Source: an uncultured Oscillospiraceae bacterium | GTDB lineage: Bacteria > Bacillota > Clostridia > Oscillospirales > Acutalibacteraceae | Assembly: GCA_905198295.1 (NCBI GenBank) | Contig: CAJKBW010000033.1 | Coordinates: 1 to 31,179, forward strand | Length of the DNA stretch: 31,179 bases | Direction of reading: 5' to 3' | Part shown: positions 12,913 to 22,357 of the stretch, piece after piece | Numbering within the stretch: the first letter of the stretch is position 1 | How the letters are laid out: each line of letters begins with the position of its first letter | Made by a program: the position numbers and the translations under genes | The notes under the pieces: model-generated | What the model was told of the DNA's origin: nothing | Seen by the model: only the letters and a program-made list of their open reading frames with translations | The model's database searches: none

Positions 12913-14109
12913 TTAGATCTCGTAGACTTCGATGGTCTCGCCGACTGCGATGACCTTGGATATCTGCTTTTCCTGCGCATACTGCAGGGTAGGCTCCAGC
13001 CGGTCGAATATCCCGTATTCGCAGATGAGTCCCTCGCCGGTCAGCTCGCCCACCTTTTTGAGTCCGGCGATCTCAAATCCCGGCGCAGCATACACCAGCA
13101 CCTCCGGCGGCATCGGGGGATCCACCAGGCCGCTGTCGAGCATCACCTTGGTCAGCGCATCGACATTGACGCCAAAACCGGTTGCCGGCAGCGGACGTCC
13201 AAATTTCTCCAGCAGGGTATCGTAGCGGCCGCCGGAGACCACCGTTTCGCCGCTGCCCTCGATATAACCACGGAAAATCACACCGGTGTAATATTCGTTG
13301 CGGTGCACCAGACCGAGGTCAATCATCACCTGATCCGACAACCCCAGCGCACACAGTCCCTCGTACAATTCCGCCAGATACCGCAGCGCTTCCTTCATCT
13401 GCGGAGTCATGCACAGCGGCTGTGCCGCTTCGAGCACTTCCTCCCCGCCGAACAGCCGCGGCAGCCGGCGCAGCGCCGCGACCGCGTCGCTTTCAGGCAG
13501 TGCATCCAGCGCATCGCCAAGTGCGGCGTAATTTTTGGTTTCCACCAGCGAACGGATCTCGTCCTGTTCCTCTTCGCCGACACCGAGCTCCTTCACCAGC
13601 GCGTGGAAGAAGCCGACATGCCCGATCTCCAGCCGGAAATCGCCGCAGCCACTTTCGGCCAGCGCATCCGCCGCCAGGGCGAGCACCTCGAGATCCGCCC
13701 GCTGCCCGCCGGTACCGATCAGCTCGATACCCGCCTGAAATTCCTGATCGTTATGCCCGGTCATCCCATGATTGAGATGGAACACGTCCTGTGCGTAATA
13801 CAGCCGGATCGGCAACGGCGCCTGCTGCAGCCGCGCACCTGCCAACCGCGCGATCGGCATGGTGGAATCCGGCCGCATCACCAGCAGCCGTCCCTTATCG
13901 TCGCTGAGCTTATACATGCTCTCGGCCGGAATCGCCATGCTGTCCGCGTGAAACACATCGTAAAACTCGATACCGGGGGTCATCACCTCGGAAAATCCCC
14001 TGCGGACAAACAGGTCGGTCAGCCGGCCTTCCGCCTCCCGGCGCGCCAGGCATTCTTCAAATAGCAAATCCCGCGTTCCCTCGGGCGTCACACGCCGGTT
14101 TCTGCGCAT
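12913..14109 (-). CDS. hisZ: ATP phosphoribosyltransferase regulatory subunit
   Basis: A 398-residue paralogue of histidyl-tRNA synthetase that activates and regulates short-form HisG in a hetero-octamer. Class II synthetase motifs remain: TPEGTRDLL at the start, TPGIEFYDVF, LLVMRPDSTMPIARL (motif 2 region), NDQEFQAGIELIG, and SGGRYDTLLEKFG with ATGFGVNVDAL (motif 3 region). About 90 C-terminal residues extend past the catalytic-like core, as in many Clostridia HisZ. First gene of the his operon, with its own promoter 38 bases upstream of the ATG. GGAGAG precedes the start. Confidence 0.93.
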   Translation of the reverse strand: MRRNRRVTPEGTRDLLFEECLARREAEGRLTDLFVRRGFSEVMTPGIEFYDVFHADSMAIPAESMYKLSDDKGRLLVMRPDSTMPIARLAGARLQQAPLPIRLYYAQDVFHLNHGMTGHNDQEFQAGIELIGTGGQRADLEVLALAADALAESGCGDFRLEIGHVGFFHALVKELGVGEEEQDEIRSLVETKNYAALGDALDALPESDAVAALRRLPRLFGGEEVLEAAQPLCMTPQMKEALRYLAELYEGLCALGLSDQVMIDLGLVHRNEYYTGVIFRGYIEGSGETVVSGGRYDTLLEKFGRPLPATGFGVNVDALTKVMLDSGLVDPPMPPEVLVYAAPGFEIAGLKKVGELTGEGLICEYGIFDRLEPTLQYAQEKQISKVIAVGETIEVYEI

Positions 14110-14142
14110 ATTGTCACCATCTCTCCATCGCTTTAGTTCGCT

Positions 14143-14166
14143 AATGTGCTACTATGCTATCACATT
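14143..14166. promoter_or_regulatory. palindrome over the his promoter, candidate operator
   Basis: AATGTG-N12-CACATT forms a 24-bp interrupted palindrome centred on the -10 box of the his promoter. Immediately beside it, TTAG-N4-CTAA (14133-14144) is a second small palindrome at about +3 to +14. This is where a repressor of histidine synthesis would act. Which regulator binds (for example a HisR/YerC protein of the TrpR family) is unknown. Confidence 0.55.
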
Positions 14167-14182
14167 GTAAGAATTCTGTCAA
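14154..14182 (-). promoter_or_regulatory. promoter of the his operon
   Basis: Read on the minus strand: perfect TTGACA (14182-14177), 17 bases, then TAGCAT (14159-14154). Start near 14147, leader about 38 bases. That is too short for a T-box or peptide attenuator, so control is likely at initiation. Confidence 0.75.
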
Positions 14183-14230
14183 TAGGGTTTCGCAAAATGC
14201 TTGTATTCCGTGTTTTTGTGCAACCACCGA

Positions 14231-17200
14231 TCAGAAGAAGGACATCTGGCTGGTGTCCGGCAGATCACCGAGCGCACCGAGCTGACGCAATGATTCCACC
14301 ACCGCTTTGGTAATGCCGCTGCGCTGCTGCAGATCGTCGCAGGAGATGTATTCGCCGCCCTCACGTGCCGCCATCAGTCCTTCCGCCGCCGCGGTACCGA
14401 GTCCCTTGACTGCACTGAATGGCAGACGGATTTTGCCGTCTTCCATGATGAACTTATAGGAATGGGATTTATACAGATCCACCGGCAGGAACTCCACCCC
14501 ACGGGTCATTGCCTCGAAGATAACGTGCAGCGCTTCGGCGAGCGCCTGTTCCTTCGCGGAGGCATCCTTGCCGCGCCGGCGGATGTCATCGAGCATGTTT
14601 TTGACCGCCTGCCTCCCCTGCTGCACCGGTTCGGCATCAAAATCTTCGCCGCGGCCGGTGAAAAAGGCCGCATAATACTCCGCGGGACGGTGGACTTTAT
14701 ACCACGCCACCCGCAGCGCCGCGACAATATACGCGGCGGCGTGCGCCTTGGGGAACATGTACTTGATCTTCATACAGGAATCGATATACCACTGCGGCAC
14801 ATCGTGATCCCGCATTGCCTGCAGGTGTTCCTCGGTGAGCAGCTTGGTGGATTTGCCCTTACGCACGATTTCCATGATCTTGAACGCCATCTTGGGCTCA
14901 AGCCCCTTGTGCATCAGGTAGGTCATGATACTATCGCGTGTACCGATAACATTGGAAATGGTACAGGTACCGTTTTTGATGAGCTCCTGCGCGTTGCCCA
15001 GCCACACGTCGGTACCGTGGGACAGGCCGGAAATCTGCAGCAGGTCGGCAAAAGTCTTCGGCTTACAGTCGAGCAGCATCTGCCGCACGAACGGCGTTCC
15101 CATCTCCGGAATCGATAAGGTGCCGGTTTCGCACTCGATTTCTTCCTTGGTGACGCCGAGCGGCTCCGGCGAGGTGAACAGCTTGTACACCTCCGGATCC
15201 GACATGTTGACATCCATCACGCTGATGCCGGTATATTCCTCGAGATATTTGTAGATGGTCGGGATAACATGCCCGAGGTTATCGAGTTTTAAGATGGTGT
15301 CATGGATGGAATGGAAGTCGAAGTGGGTGGTAATGATGTCGGAGTTCGGGTCGTCCGCCGGATGCTGCGCGGGGCAAAAATCCTCCAGCACGTAATCGTT
15401 AGGCACGACGACCATGCCGCCGGGATGCTGACCGGTGGTGCGCTTGATACCGGTACAGCCGCGCGCGAGGCGGTCGATCTCCGCCTTGCTGTAATTCAGC
15501 CCCCGCTCCTCCACATACCGGCTGACATAGCCGAACGCGGTCTTATCCGCCACGGTGGCGATGGTACCGGCCTTGAACACGTGATCGCTGCCGAACAGCG
15601 ATTCGGTGTATTTATGCGCGCGGGTCTGGTATTCACTCGCGAAGTTCAGATCGATATCCGGCGACTTATCGCCGTCGAAGCCGAGGAAGGTTTCAAACGG
15701 AATCTCGTGGCCGTCCCGACCGAGCGGCTCCCCGCACACCGGGCAGTTTTTATCCGGCAGATCGAAGCCGGAACCGACCGACCCATCGGTGAAAAATTCG
15801 TGATACTTGCACTTTTTGCAGATGTAATGCGGTTCCAGCGGGTTAACCTCTGAGATGCCGGCCATGTTGGCGACAAAGGAGGAGCCGACCGAACCACGCG
15901 AGCCGACCAGATAACCATGCTCCACCGAGTTCTGCACCAGCTTCTGCGCGATCATGTACAGCACCGCGAACCCGTGCTTGGTGATGGAGGTCAGTTCGCG
16001 GTCGAGCCGCTTGGCTACGATCTCCGGCACCGGGTCGCCGTAAATTGCCTTGGCGCGTCCCCAGGTGATGTCGATGAGCTGCTCATCCGCACCGTCCATA
16101 TGCGGCGGGAAGGAGCCTTTGGGGATAGGAACGAGCTTTTCCACACGGTCGGCGATCCGATTTGGGTTTTCAATGACCACCTCACGCGCTTTTTCTTCCC
16201 CGAGATAGGCGAATTCCGCGAGCATCTCTTCGGTGTTGCGCAGATACAGCGGCGGCTGCCGGTCGGCGTCCTCAAAGCCCTGTCCGGCCTGCAGGATGCG
16301 GCGGTACACCTCATCCTGCGGGTCCATAAAATGCACATCGCAGGTGGCGCACACCGGGATGCCGAGCTTTTCGCCCAGACGCACCACCGTACGGTTGAAT
16401 TCCCGCAGCTGTTCCTCGTCCTTCGCCACGCCGGTGCGCAGCATAAACTGATTGTTGCCCAGCGGCTGAATCTCCAGAAAATCGTACTGCCGCGCCATAT
16501 CGCACAGCTCGCCCCACGGGCGGCCGCCGACGATGGCGCTGAACAGCTCGCCCTGCTCACACGCGCTGCCTACAATCAATCCCTCGCGGTGCTCGAGCAG
16601 CTTGGTTTTGGTGATGCGGGGCTTGCGGTAGTAATTATGCAGATGCGACCAGGAAATAAGCTTATACAGATTTTTCAGCCCGGTATGGTTTTTGGCAAGC
16701 AGGATCAGGTGGTACGGCCGCATTTTCTTGGTATCGCTGCCCGCAAGCAGCGAATTGATACCGTCGACTGCGGTGATGCCATGCATCTCCTTCATGTCGG
16801 CAATGTTGCGACGGAAAATGGCGGCGAGCATCGCGGCATCGTCGCAGGCGCGGTGATGATGGAAATCGCCGAGATCCAGATGATTGGCCACCGTATCCAG
16901 CTTATGGTTTTTGAGATTCGGGTACAGCGCGCGGCATACCGGCACCGTATCGATCGAGCTGAAAGAATACGGCATGCCGCAGCGCGCCGCTGCCGCTTTG
17001 ACAAATGACGTATCAAAGCCGGCATTATGCGCGACCAGTACCTTCGCATCCCCGCAGAAAGCATAAAATGCCTCGAGCGCTTCCTTTTCGCCGGGTGCGT
17101 CCTTCACCATATCGTTGGTGATGCTGGTCAGTTCGGTGATTTTCGGCGGAATCGGCATACCGGGATTGACAAAAGTATCGAAACTTTCTCCGATCTCACC

Positions 17201-18631
17201 GTTTTTCAGCCGTACCGCACCGATTTCGGTGATGCGGTCATTCTGGGCGTTGAGTCCGGTGGTTTCCAGGTCAAACACGATGAATTCATCGTCATCAAAG
17301 GATGCGGAAGCATTCCCCTTGACCGCGCCAACGCTGTCGTTGACGTAATACGCCTCCACGCCATAGATGACCTTGATGTCCATGCCCTTTTTAGCCGCGG
17401 CCGCCGCGGCGTTCATCGCCTCCGGGAACGCCTGCGCCACACCGTGGTCGGTAATGGCGACAGCCTTATGCCCCCATGAGGCCGCCCGCATGACCAGATC
17501 CTCCGCCGAGGAAACTGCGTCCATCGAGGACATTTTGGTATGCAGATGCAGCTCCACCCGCTTTTCGGGCGCCGTATCCTGCTTGATGTATTTCGCCACC
17601 ACCGACATGGCTTTCGGCGTCAGGATATTGGTTTTGGCGTATTCGTCATATTCATATGTACCGGTAATCAGCACACAGGTGCCGTCCCGAAATTCCTCCA
17701 TCGCCGCATGCTTATCCTTGTCACGCGCGCGGGTCTTGTCGGTCCACAGGATCACCGTGATCGAATTGGTGCTGTCGGTAATATTGAACGTGTGGCGGAA
17801 ACGGGTACCCTCGCGGAAATCCTTTGACTCGTAGCCGAAAACCTCGCCCCATACGGTGACCACGCTGCCGTCCGCCTCCAGAGAACTGAGCGTCGTCGGC
17901 TTCTCCCGAATCGGGCCGCCGAACATCGGCTGCGCGGATTCAAGATACACCGGCAGACCATCCGCCGGCGCCTGCGACGCGTCTGCCGGCTTGCGCGGTT
18001 TGACAGCGCCGCCGCCCGAGGACGGCTTTGCGGCTGTGGGATTCTCCGCCGCCCGCCGGGCCGCGTCCTGCTGTGCCCTGCGGTGAGCCTCCTCCGCCTC
18101 GCGCTGCGCCTCTTCCATCATCTTCTGATAAGCTTCGCCCTCGGTGTCCACCTCGGTTACCCCGTCGAATGCGATCGTAATCCGGCGTCCGAACATCTCG
18201 AGCAGCAGCTCAGCGAGCATTTTATCCGCCTTGGTCGCCATCAGGATATTCAGCCCGCCGCCGCGCAGCGTAACGGTAAGCGTATTATCCTCCAGCCGGT
18301 AGCCTGCACCGTTGAAGGTGCCGTTGACCGCCGTATTGCGGCGGCGCAGCCGTTCGATCACTGACGGCAGGCAGTCTGCCGTCAGGATTTCAGGCGCAAA
18401 GCGCGGCTCCAGCTCCACCCGGGAGAGCGGCAGCACACCGGCCAGCGCCTCTTCGGCAGCGAACAGGGCGGCGGCGTCCACAAACCGCGGCAGCCGGACG
18501 GTCACCAGCATGGTTCCCGCCTGCCTGTGTACCTCCATATGCTCCACCGCCGCGCCCTGAAACTGTGCGCGCAGCGCCTCGTCCGCCAGATAGGGGCCGA
18601 AGATATTCTCAAAGGTCGCGCCCTGTGCCAT
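14231..18631 (-). CDS. polC: DNA polymerase III alpha subunit, PolC type
   Basis: A 1466-residue replicative polymerase with built-in proofreading, typical of low-GC Gram-positive lineages. In order: N-terminal domain (1-165), a charged Ala/Glu/Pro-rich linker (about 165-225), OB fold (about 245-345), PHP part one with HLHTKMSSMD (362-371) and ITDHG (393-397), DEDD exonuclease with DLETTG (454-459), AHNAGFD and HRACDD, PHP part two, a four-Cys zinc region (ICKKCK ... CPVCG), palm with PDIDLNF, fingers, and C-terminal HhH region. ATG follows GGAGGGA. It ends the pyrH-to-polC cluster. No strong terminator is seen before hisZ, so some read-through into the his operon is possible. Confidence 0.97.
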   Translation of the reverse strand: MAQGATFENIFGPYLADEALRAQFQGAAVEHMEVHRQAGTMLVTVRLPRFVDAAALFAAEEALAGVLPLSRVELEPRFAPEILTADCLPSVIERLRRRNTAVNGTFNGAGYRLEDNTLTVTLRGGGLNILMATKADKMLAELLLEMFGRRITIAFDGVTEVDTEGEAYQKMMEEAQREAEEAHRRAQQDAARRAAENPTAAKPSSGGGAVKPRKPADASQAPADGLPVYLESAQPMFGGPIREKPTTLSSLEADGSVVTVWGEVFGYESKDFREGTRFRHTFNITDSTNSITVILWTDKTRARDKDKHAAMEEFRDGTCVLITGTYEYDEYAKTNILTPKAMSVVAKYIKQDTAPEKRVELHLHTKMSSMDAVSSAEDLVMRAASWGHKAVAITDHGVAQAFPEAMNAAAAAAKKGMDIKVIYGVEAYYVNDSVGAVKGNASASFDDDEFIVFDLETTGLNAQNDRITEIGAVRLKNGEIGESFDTFVNPGMPIPPKITELTSITNDMVKDAPGEKEALEAFYAFCGDAKVLVAHNAGFDTSFVKAAAARCGMPYSFSSIDTVPVCRALYPNLKNHKLDTVANHLDLGDFHHHRACDDAAMLAAIFRRNIADMKEMHGITAVDGINSLLAGSDTKKMRPYHLILLAKNHTGLKNLYKLISWSHLHNYYRKPRITKTKLLEHREGLIVGSACEQGELFSAIVGGRPWGELCDMARQYDFLEIQPLGNNQFMLRTGVAKDEEQLREFNRTVVRLGEKLGIPVCATCDVHFMDPQDEVYRRILQAGQGFEDADRQPPLYLRNTEEMLAEFAYLGEEKAREVVIENPNRIADRVEKLVPIPKGSFPPHMDGADEQLIDITWGRAKAIYGDPVPEIVAKRLDRELTSITKHGFAVLYMIAQKLVQNSVEHGYLVGSRGSVGSSFVANMAGISEVNPLEPHYICKKCKYHEFFTDGSVGSGFDLPDKNCPVCGEPLGRDGHEIPFETFLGFDGDKSPDIDLNFASEYQTRAHKYTESLFGSDHVFKAGTIATVADKTAFGYVSRYVEERGLNYSKAEIDRLARGCTGIKRTTGQHPGGMVVVPNDYVLEDFCPAQHPADDPNSDIITTHFDFHSIHDTILKLDNLGHVIPTIYKYLEEYTGISVMDVNMSDPEVYKLFTSPEPLGVTKEEIECETGTLSIPEMGTPFVRQMLLDCKPKTFADLLQISGLSHGTDVWLGNAQELIKNGTCTISNVIGTRDSIMTYLMHKGLEPKMAFKIMEIVRKGKSTKLLTEEHLQAMRDHDVPQWYIDSCMKIKYMFPKAHAAAYIVAALRVAWYKVHRPAEYYAAFFTGRGEDFDAEPVQQGRQAVKNMLDDIRRRGKDASAKEQALAEALHVIFEAMTRGVEFLPVDLYKSHSYKFIMEDGKIRLPFSAVKGLGTAAAEGLMAAREGGEYISCDDLQQRSGITKAVVESLRQLGALGDLPDTSQMSFF

Positions 18632-18682
18632 CCTGTTCCCTCCGTCAAGTTGGACTCCGGACGTCTGCCCGGAGCCCCGCCA

Positions 18683-19729
18683 TCAAAGCAATTCGATTTC
18701 CTTCATCAGCTCGTCCACCGCAGCGGCTTCCGCCACTGTGCGGATCACTTCCCCTTTTTTGAACAGCACCGCCCGGCCTTTTCCGCCGGCCAGACCGATA
18801 TCGGCCTCTCTGGCCTCGCCCGGCCCATTAACGATGCAGCCCATCACCGCGACGGTAATCGGCTTGTGCACCTCCCGCAGGCGTTCTTCCACCTGGGCGG
18901 CGATGCCGATCAGATCGATACCTGTGCGTCCGCAGGTCGGGCAGGACACCAGCATCGGTTCGTTTTTCCGCCGTCCCAGAGCCCGCAGCAGGTCGATACC
19001 CGCCCGAACTTCCTCGGCCGGATCCGCGGTCAGCGAAACCCGGATGGTGTCGCCGATCCCCCGCAGCAGCAGCGAACCGATACCCGCCGCCGACTTGAGC
19101 AGCCCCATACGCAGCGTTCCGGCTTCGGTCACCCCAACATGCAGCGGGTAGCTCGTCTGCTCCGCCACCAGCTCATACGCCCGTACCATCGTCGGCACAT
19201 CCGACGACTTGAGCGACAGCACGATGTCGGTAAAATCGTACTGTTCGAGCAGCGCTGCGTGATACAGCGCGCTGTCCCGCATCGCCTCGGCGGTCGGGTG
19301 TCCGTATTTCGCGAGGATATCCGGCTCGAGCGAGCCGGCATTCACCCCGATGCGGATCGGGATGCCCCGCGTCCGGCAGGCGTCGGCAACCGCCTTCACC
19401 CGTTCCGGCGCGCCGATGTTGCCGGGGTTGATGCGGATCTTGTCCACCCCGGCCGCCGCCGCTTCCAGAGCGAGACGATAATCGAAATGGATATCCGCCA
19501 CGACCGGGACGGCAACGGCCTCTTTGAGCGCCGGGATCAGCCGGACCGCTCCTGCATCCGGGACCGCCACCCGCAGAAGCTCACAGCCGGCGGCGCACAG
19601 TCGTTTCGCCTGTTCCACATTGCCCGCGATATCCTCCGCCGGGACATTGAGCATCGACTGCACCGTTACCGGCGCGCCGCCGCCGATCGCGACACCGCCT
19701 GCATATATCGTTTTCGTATTGGAACCCAC
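18683..19729 (-). CDS. ispG: (E)-4-hydroxy-3-methylbut-2-enyl-diphosphate synthase
   Basis: A 348-residue IspG (GcpE), the iron-sulfur enzyme that turns MEcPP into HMBPP in the MEP isoprenoid pathway. The TIM barrel shows VQSMLNVPAED, ADIHFDYRLAL, KIRINPGNIG and GVNAGSLEPDIL. The C-terminal 4Fe-4S ligands appear as SCPTCGRTG and MGCIVNGPGEA. It starts with GTG at 19729, with AAGGGGA about 9 bases upstream. Together with dxr and uppS it makes this cluster rich in isoprenoid genes. It lies 51 bases before polC. Confidence 0.95.
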   Translation of the reverse strand: MGSNTKTIYAGGVAIGGGAPVTVQSMLNVPAEDIAGNVEQAKRLCAAGCELLRVAVPDAGAVRLIPALKEAVAVPVVADIHFDYRLALEAAAAGVDKIRINPGNIGAPERVKAVADACRTRGIPIRIGVNAGSLEPDILAKYGHPTAEAMRDSALYHAALLEQYDFTDIVLSLKSSDVPTMVRAYELVAEQTSYPLHVGVTEAGTLRMGLLKSAAGIGSLLLRGIGDTIRVSLTADPAEEVRAGIDLLRALGRRKNEPMLVSCPTCGRTGIDLIGIAAQVEERLREVHKPITVAVMGCIVNGPGEAREADIGLAGGKGRAVLFKKGEVIRTVAEAAAVDELMKEIELL

Positions 19730-19758
19730 AGATCATTTCCCCTTAATGCCGGATTTCC

Positions 19759-19796
19759 GGCAGGACGGCTGCTTTTCGTTCCGGCAGCCGCCTGCC
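19759..19796. repeat. intercistronic hairpin between rseP and ispG
   Basis: GGCAGGACGGCTGC (19759-19772) pairs with GCAGCCGCCTGCC (19784-19796) with one bulge. There is no T-run. It may be an mRNA stability or processing element. Confidence 0.4.
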
Positions 19797-19797
19797 G

Positions 19798-21045
19798 TCA
19801 GACGCCGAAAATCAGGCGCTTGATATCAAAGAAGGTAACAAACAGCACCAGGCCGAGCAGCAGAAGCATCCCGATGGCATGCACCATTCCCTCGTATTTC
19901 GCCGGCACCGGACGCCGGAAGATACCCTCGAAAATCAGGAAAATCAGCCGGCCGCCATCCAGCGCAGGCAGCGGCAGCAGGTTGAAGATGCCGACGTTGA
20001 CCGTGATCATCGCCATCATCATAATCAGCATCTCCCAGTCGATCGCAAAGGAGACTCCCCCCTGCCCGTCAGGATTGGACGGCAGCGCCGCGTCGCCGAT
20101 CGCATCCACAACGCCGACCGGCCCGGACAGCTGGTTGATACCGACCCGTCCGGTGATCATGTCGCCCAGCGTATTCCACACCAACAGACCGATGGAGCCC
20201 TCCATCCGCACTGCCTGCTCCATTACCGAGGCAAAGGTTTTCGGCTGAGGCAGGACATAGAAATCGTAGATCAGCTGCTGTGTGCCGGTCTCTGCATTTT
20301 TGCGCACCTCAAAGGTGACGTTCTCCAGATGCACCTTCTGCATCTGACCATCCACCTCCCGGCGCACCACCATATCAAACACGCCGTCTTCATCGTTCTG
20401 CAGGAAAAAGCTCATGTCAAAGCTCGAAAGCACCGGCTTGCCGTTGATTTTGAGCACGGTGTCACCCACCTGCAAACCGGATGCCTGACTCACTGCGTCC
20501 TCGTAAAACTGGGATATGGTCGTGGTGGTAAACAGCACCTGATCCCGTCCCTCTTCCGGTTGCAGCACCGCGCCGTAATAGATGATCATCAGGACAAAGC
20601 CCAGAATCAGGTTCATCGTCGCGCCGGCAATCACGATCAGCACCCGGCGCCACACCTTTTTGTTGCAGAACGCACGCGGATCCTTCGATGGCGTCTCCGC
20701 CTCCCCGGATACGATCGCGGGCGCCGCCGGTTCCCCTGTATCCGACACGGTATCCCCGGCCGCTTCGCCTTCTTCCTTCAGCTTGACCTCGCCCGCTCCG
20801 GCGGCGTCCTCGCCCTCCATCGCACAGAAGCCGCCAATGGGCAGCAAGCGCAGCGAATAGGTGGTCTCCCCGCGGCCGAAGGAAAACAGCTTGGGGCCCA
20901 TACCCATCGCAAACTCATTGACCTTGACCCCCATGAGCTTGGCCACCAGAAAATGCCCCAGCTCATGTACGAAAATGATCAATCCAAACACCAGAATGGC
21001 GATCAGAATTTTCAGCACAACAATGGTGACACCTATGACAATCAC
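19798..21045 (-). CDS. rseP: site-2 membrane metalloprotease RseP/RasP
   Basis: A 415-residue intramembrane zinc protease that cuts anti-sigma factors and signal-peptide remnants inside the membrane. HELGH (27-31) lies in the first helix; the third ligand is Asp363 in LLPLPALDGGR; a PDZ domain spans about 170-250. Four membrane segments are seen. Unusual is an insertion of about 45 residues rich in Ala, Glu and Gly (about 78-122) between GGFCAMEGED and DPRAFCNKKVW, a loop that is short in relatives. The start is uncertain: GTG at 21045 has AAAGGA only 3 bases away, so an internal GTG nine codons later is possible. Its likely substrate in this window is the anti-sigma factor at 29313-30974 (inference). 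Confidence 0.93.
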   Translation of the reverse strand: MIVIGVTIVVLKILIAILVFGLIIFVHELGHFLVAKLMGVKVNEFAMGMGPKLFSFGRGETTYSLRLLPIGGFCAMEGEDAAGAGEVKLKEEGEAAGDTVSDTGEPAAPAIVSGEAETPSKDPRAFCNKKVWRRVLIVIAGATMNLILGFVLMIIYYGAVLQPEEGRDQVLFTTTTISQFYEDAVSQASGLQVGDTVLKINGKPVLSSFDMSFFLQNDEDGVFDMVVRREVDGQMQKVHLENVTFEVRKNAETGTQQLIYDFYVLPQPKTFASVMEQAVRMEGSIGLLVWNTLGDMITGRVGINQLSGPVGVVDAIGDAALPSNPDGQGGVSFAIDWEMLIMMMAMITVNVGIFNLLPLPALDGGRLIFLIFEGIFRRPVPAKYEGMVHAIGMLLLLGLVLFVTFFDIKRLIFGV

Positions 21046-21117
21046 GCATCCTTTCGCATATGCGGCCCTGACACAGCGCCCCGCGCCGGAACGGCCCCGC
21101 CTAAAAAATAGCCATGT

Positions 21118-22284
21118 TCAGAGTTTGCCGGCCGCAGCAGCTGTTCGCCGCCGGCTTTCGCGGTCGGTTTCCAGAATCCCCTGTACGCTGTTGTCGACCG
21201 GCAGAGACCACTCCAGCGCCTGCCCGCACAGGCGGGCAATATCCAGAAAACCAATTTTCCCCGCCAGAAACAGCGCAACTGCCTGCTCATTGGCGGCATT
21301 GACTGCCGCCGGATACAGACCGCCTCGGGTAATCGCCTTACGGCAGATCCCCATGCCCGGAAAGGTTTCGTCATCCGGCCGGTGAAAGGTCAGCGTGCCG
21401 CACGCAGTCAGATCCAGAACATCCACATCCGACACGCAACGGGCCGGCCAGGTCAGCGCGTACTGGATCGGCACCCGCATATCCGGCACCCCCAGCTGAG
21501 CCACCACCGCACGGTCCTCGTATTCCACCAGCGAATGCACGATGCTTTCCCGGTGCACCACGATATCGATGCGCTCGGGCGGCATATCAAAAAGCCAGCG
21601 CGCTTCGATCAGTTCCAGCCCTTTATTCATCATAGTAGCGGAATCGATAGTGATCTTTGCACCCATGCTCCAGTTCGGATGCTTAAGCGCCTGTTCAGGC
21701 TTTATCGCCCGAAGCTGCTCCGTTGTACGGCCAAAAAACGGCCCGCCGGATGCGGTCAGGATCAGCCGCCGGACGGCACGGTCCGGCGGAGCACCCTGCA
21801 GGCACTGAAATATTGCAGAATGCTCACTGTCTACCGGCAGCAGGCGGACACCCCGGCGGGCAGCTGCCTCCATAACAAGAGCGCCTCCCGCCACCAGCGT
21901 TTCCTTGTTGGCGAGCGCCACGTCCCGGCCCGCCTCGATCGCTGCAAGGGTCGGCAGCAGACCGACCATGCCCACCACCGCGTTGAGCACCATATCGGCA
22001 TCCTCCAGTGCGGCCGCTTCGCATAGACCATCCATCCCCGCGAGCACCTTCACCGGCAGATCCTGTACCCGTACCTTCAGATCCGCGGCGGCCTTTTCGT
22101 CATACAGCACCGCAGCCTGCGGCCTGTATCGGCGGATCTGCGCCTCCAGCGGCTGCGCCTGACGCCCGGCGGCAAGCGCCGTAACCGGATAGCCCAGCCT
22201 CTCGGCCACCTGCAGCGCCTGCACCCCGATCGACCCGGTCGAGCCGAGGATCACCAGCCGTTTCCCGTCCGGCGACACCGTCAT
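21118..22284 (-). CDS. dxr: 1-deoxy-D-xylulose-5-phosphate reductoisomerase
   Basis: A 388-residue Dxr (IspC), the first committed enzyme of the MEP pathway: DXP to MEP with NADPH. Motifs: LVILGSTGSIGVQAL near the start, NAVVGMVGLLPTLAAI, ALANKETLV, LLPVDSEHSAIFQ, TASGGPFF, HPNWSMGAKITIDSATMMNKGLE and HRESIVHSLVEY. The ATG at 22284 is preferred, with AAAGGA about 11 bases upstream; a GTG at 22308 has a binding site too close to work. It stands 73 bases after cdsA. Confidence 0.95.
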   Translation of the reverse strand: MTVSPDGKRLVILGSTGSIGVQALQVAERLGYPVTALAAGRQAQPLEAQIRRYRPQAAVLYDEKAAADLKVRVQDLPVKVLAGMDGLCEAAALEDADMVLNAVVGMVGLLPTLAAIEAGRDVALANKETLVAGGALVMEAAARRGVRLLPVDSEHSAIFQCLQGAPPDRAVRRLILTASGGPFFGRTTEQLRAIKPEQALKHPNWSMGAKITIDSATMMNKGLELIEARWLFDMPPERIDIVVHRESIVHSLVEYEDRAVVAQLGVPDMRVPIQYALTWPARCVSDVDVLDLTACGTLTFHRPDDETFPGMGICRKAITRGGLYPAAVNAANEQAVALFLAGKIGFLDIARLCGQALEWSLPVDNSVQGILETDRESRRRTAAAAGKL

Positions 22285-22357
22285 GGCATACACATCCTTT
22301 CCGCTCACCCTTTCAGTATATCCGTCCGGGCGGTATAAAAATGCCGCAAATTTGCGT

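Noticed and set aside
14110..14230. T-box or attenuator for the his operon, or a polC terminator
   Set aside because: The leader after the predicted start is only about 38 bases and there is no stem with a T-run in the gap.
18527..20248. 573-codon open frame on the plus strand
   Set aside because: It runs antisense across ispG and the ends of polC and rseP; composition is Arg/His/Gln-rich as in GC-rich shadow frames, with no recognisable domain.
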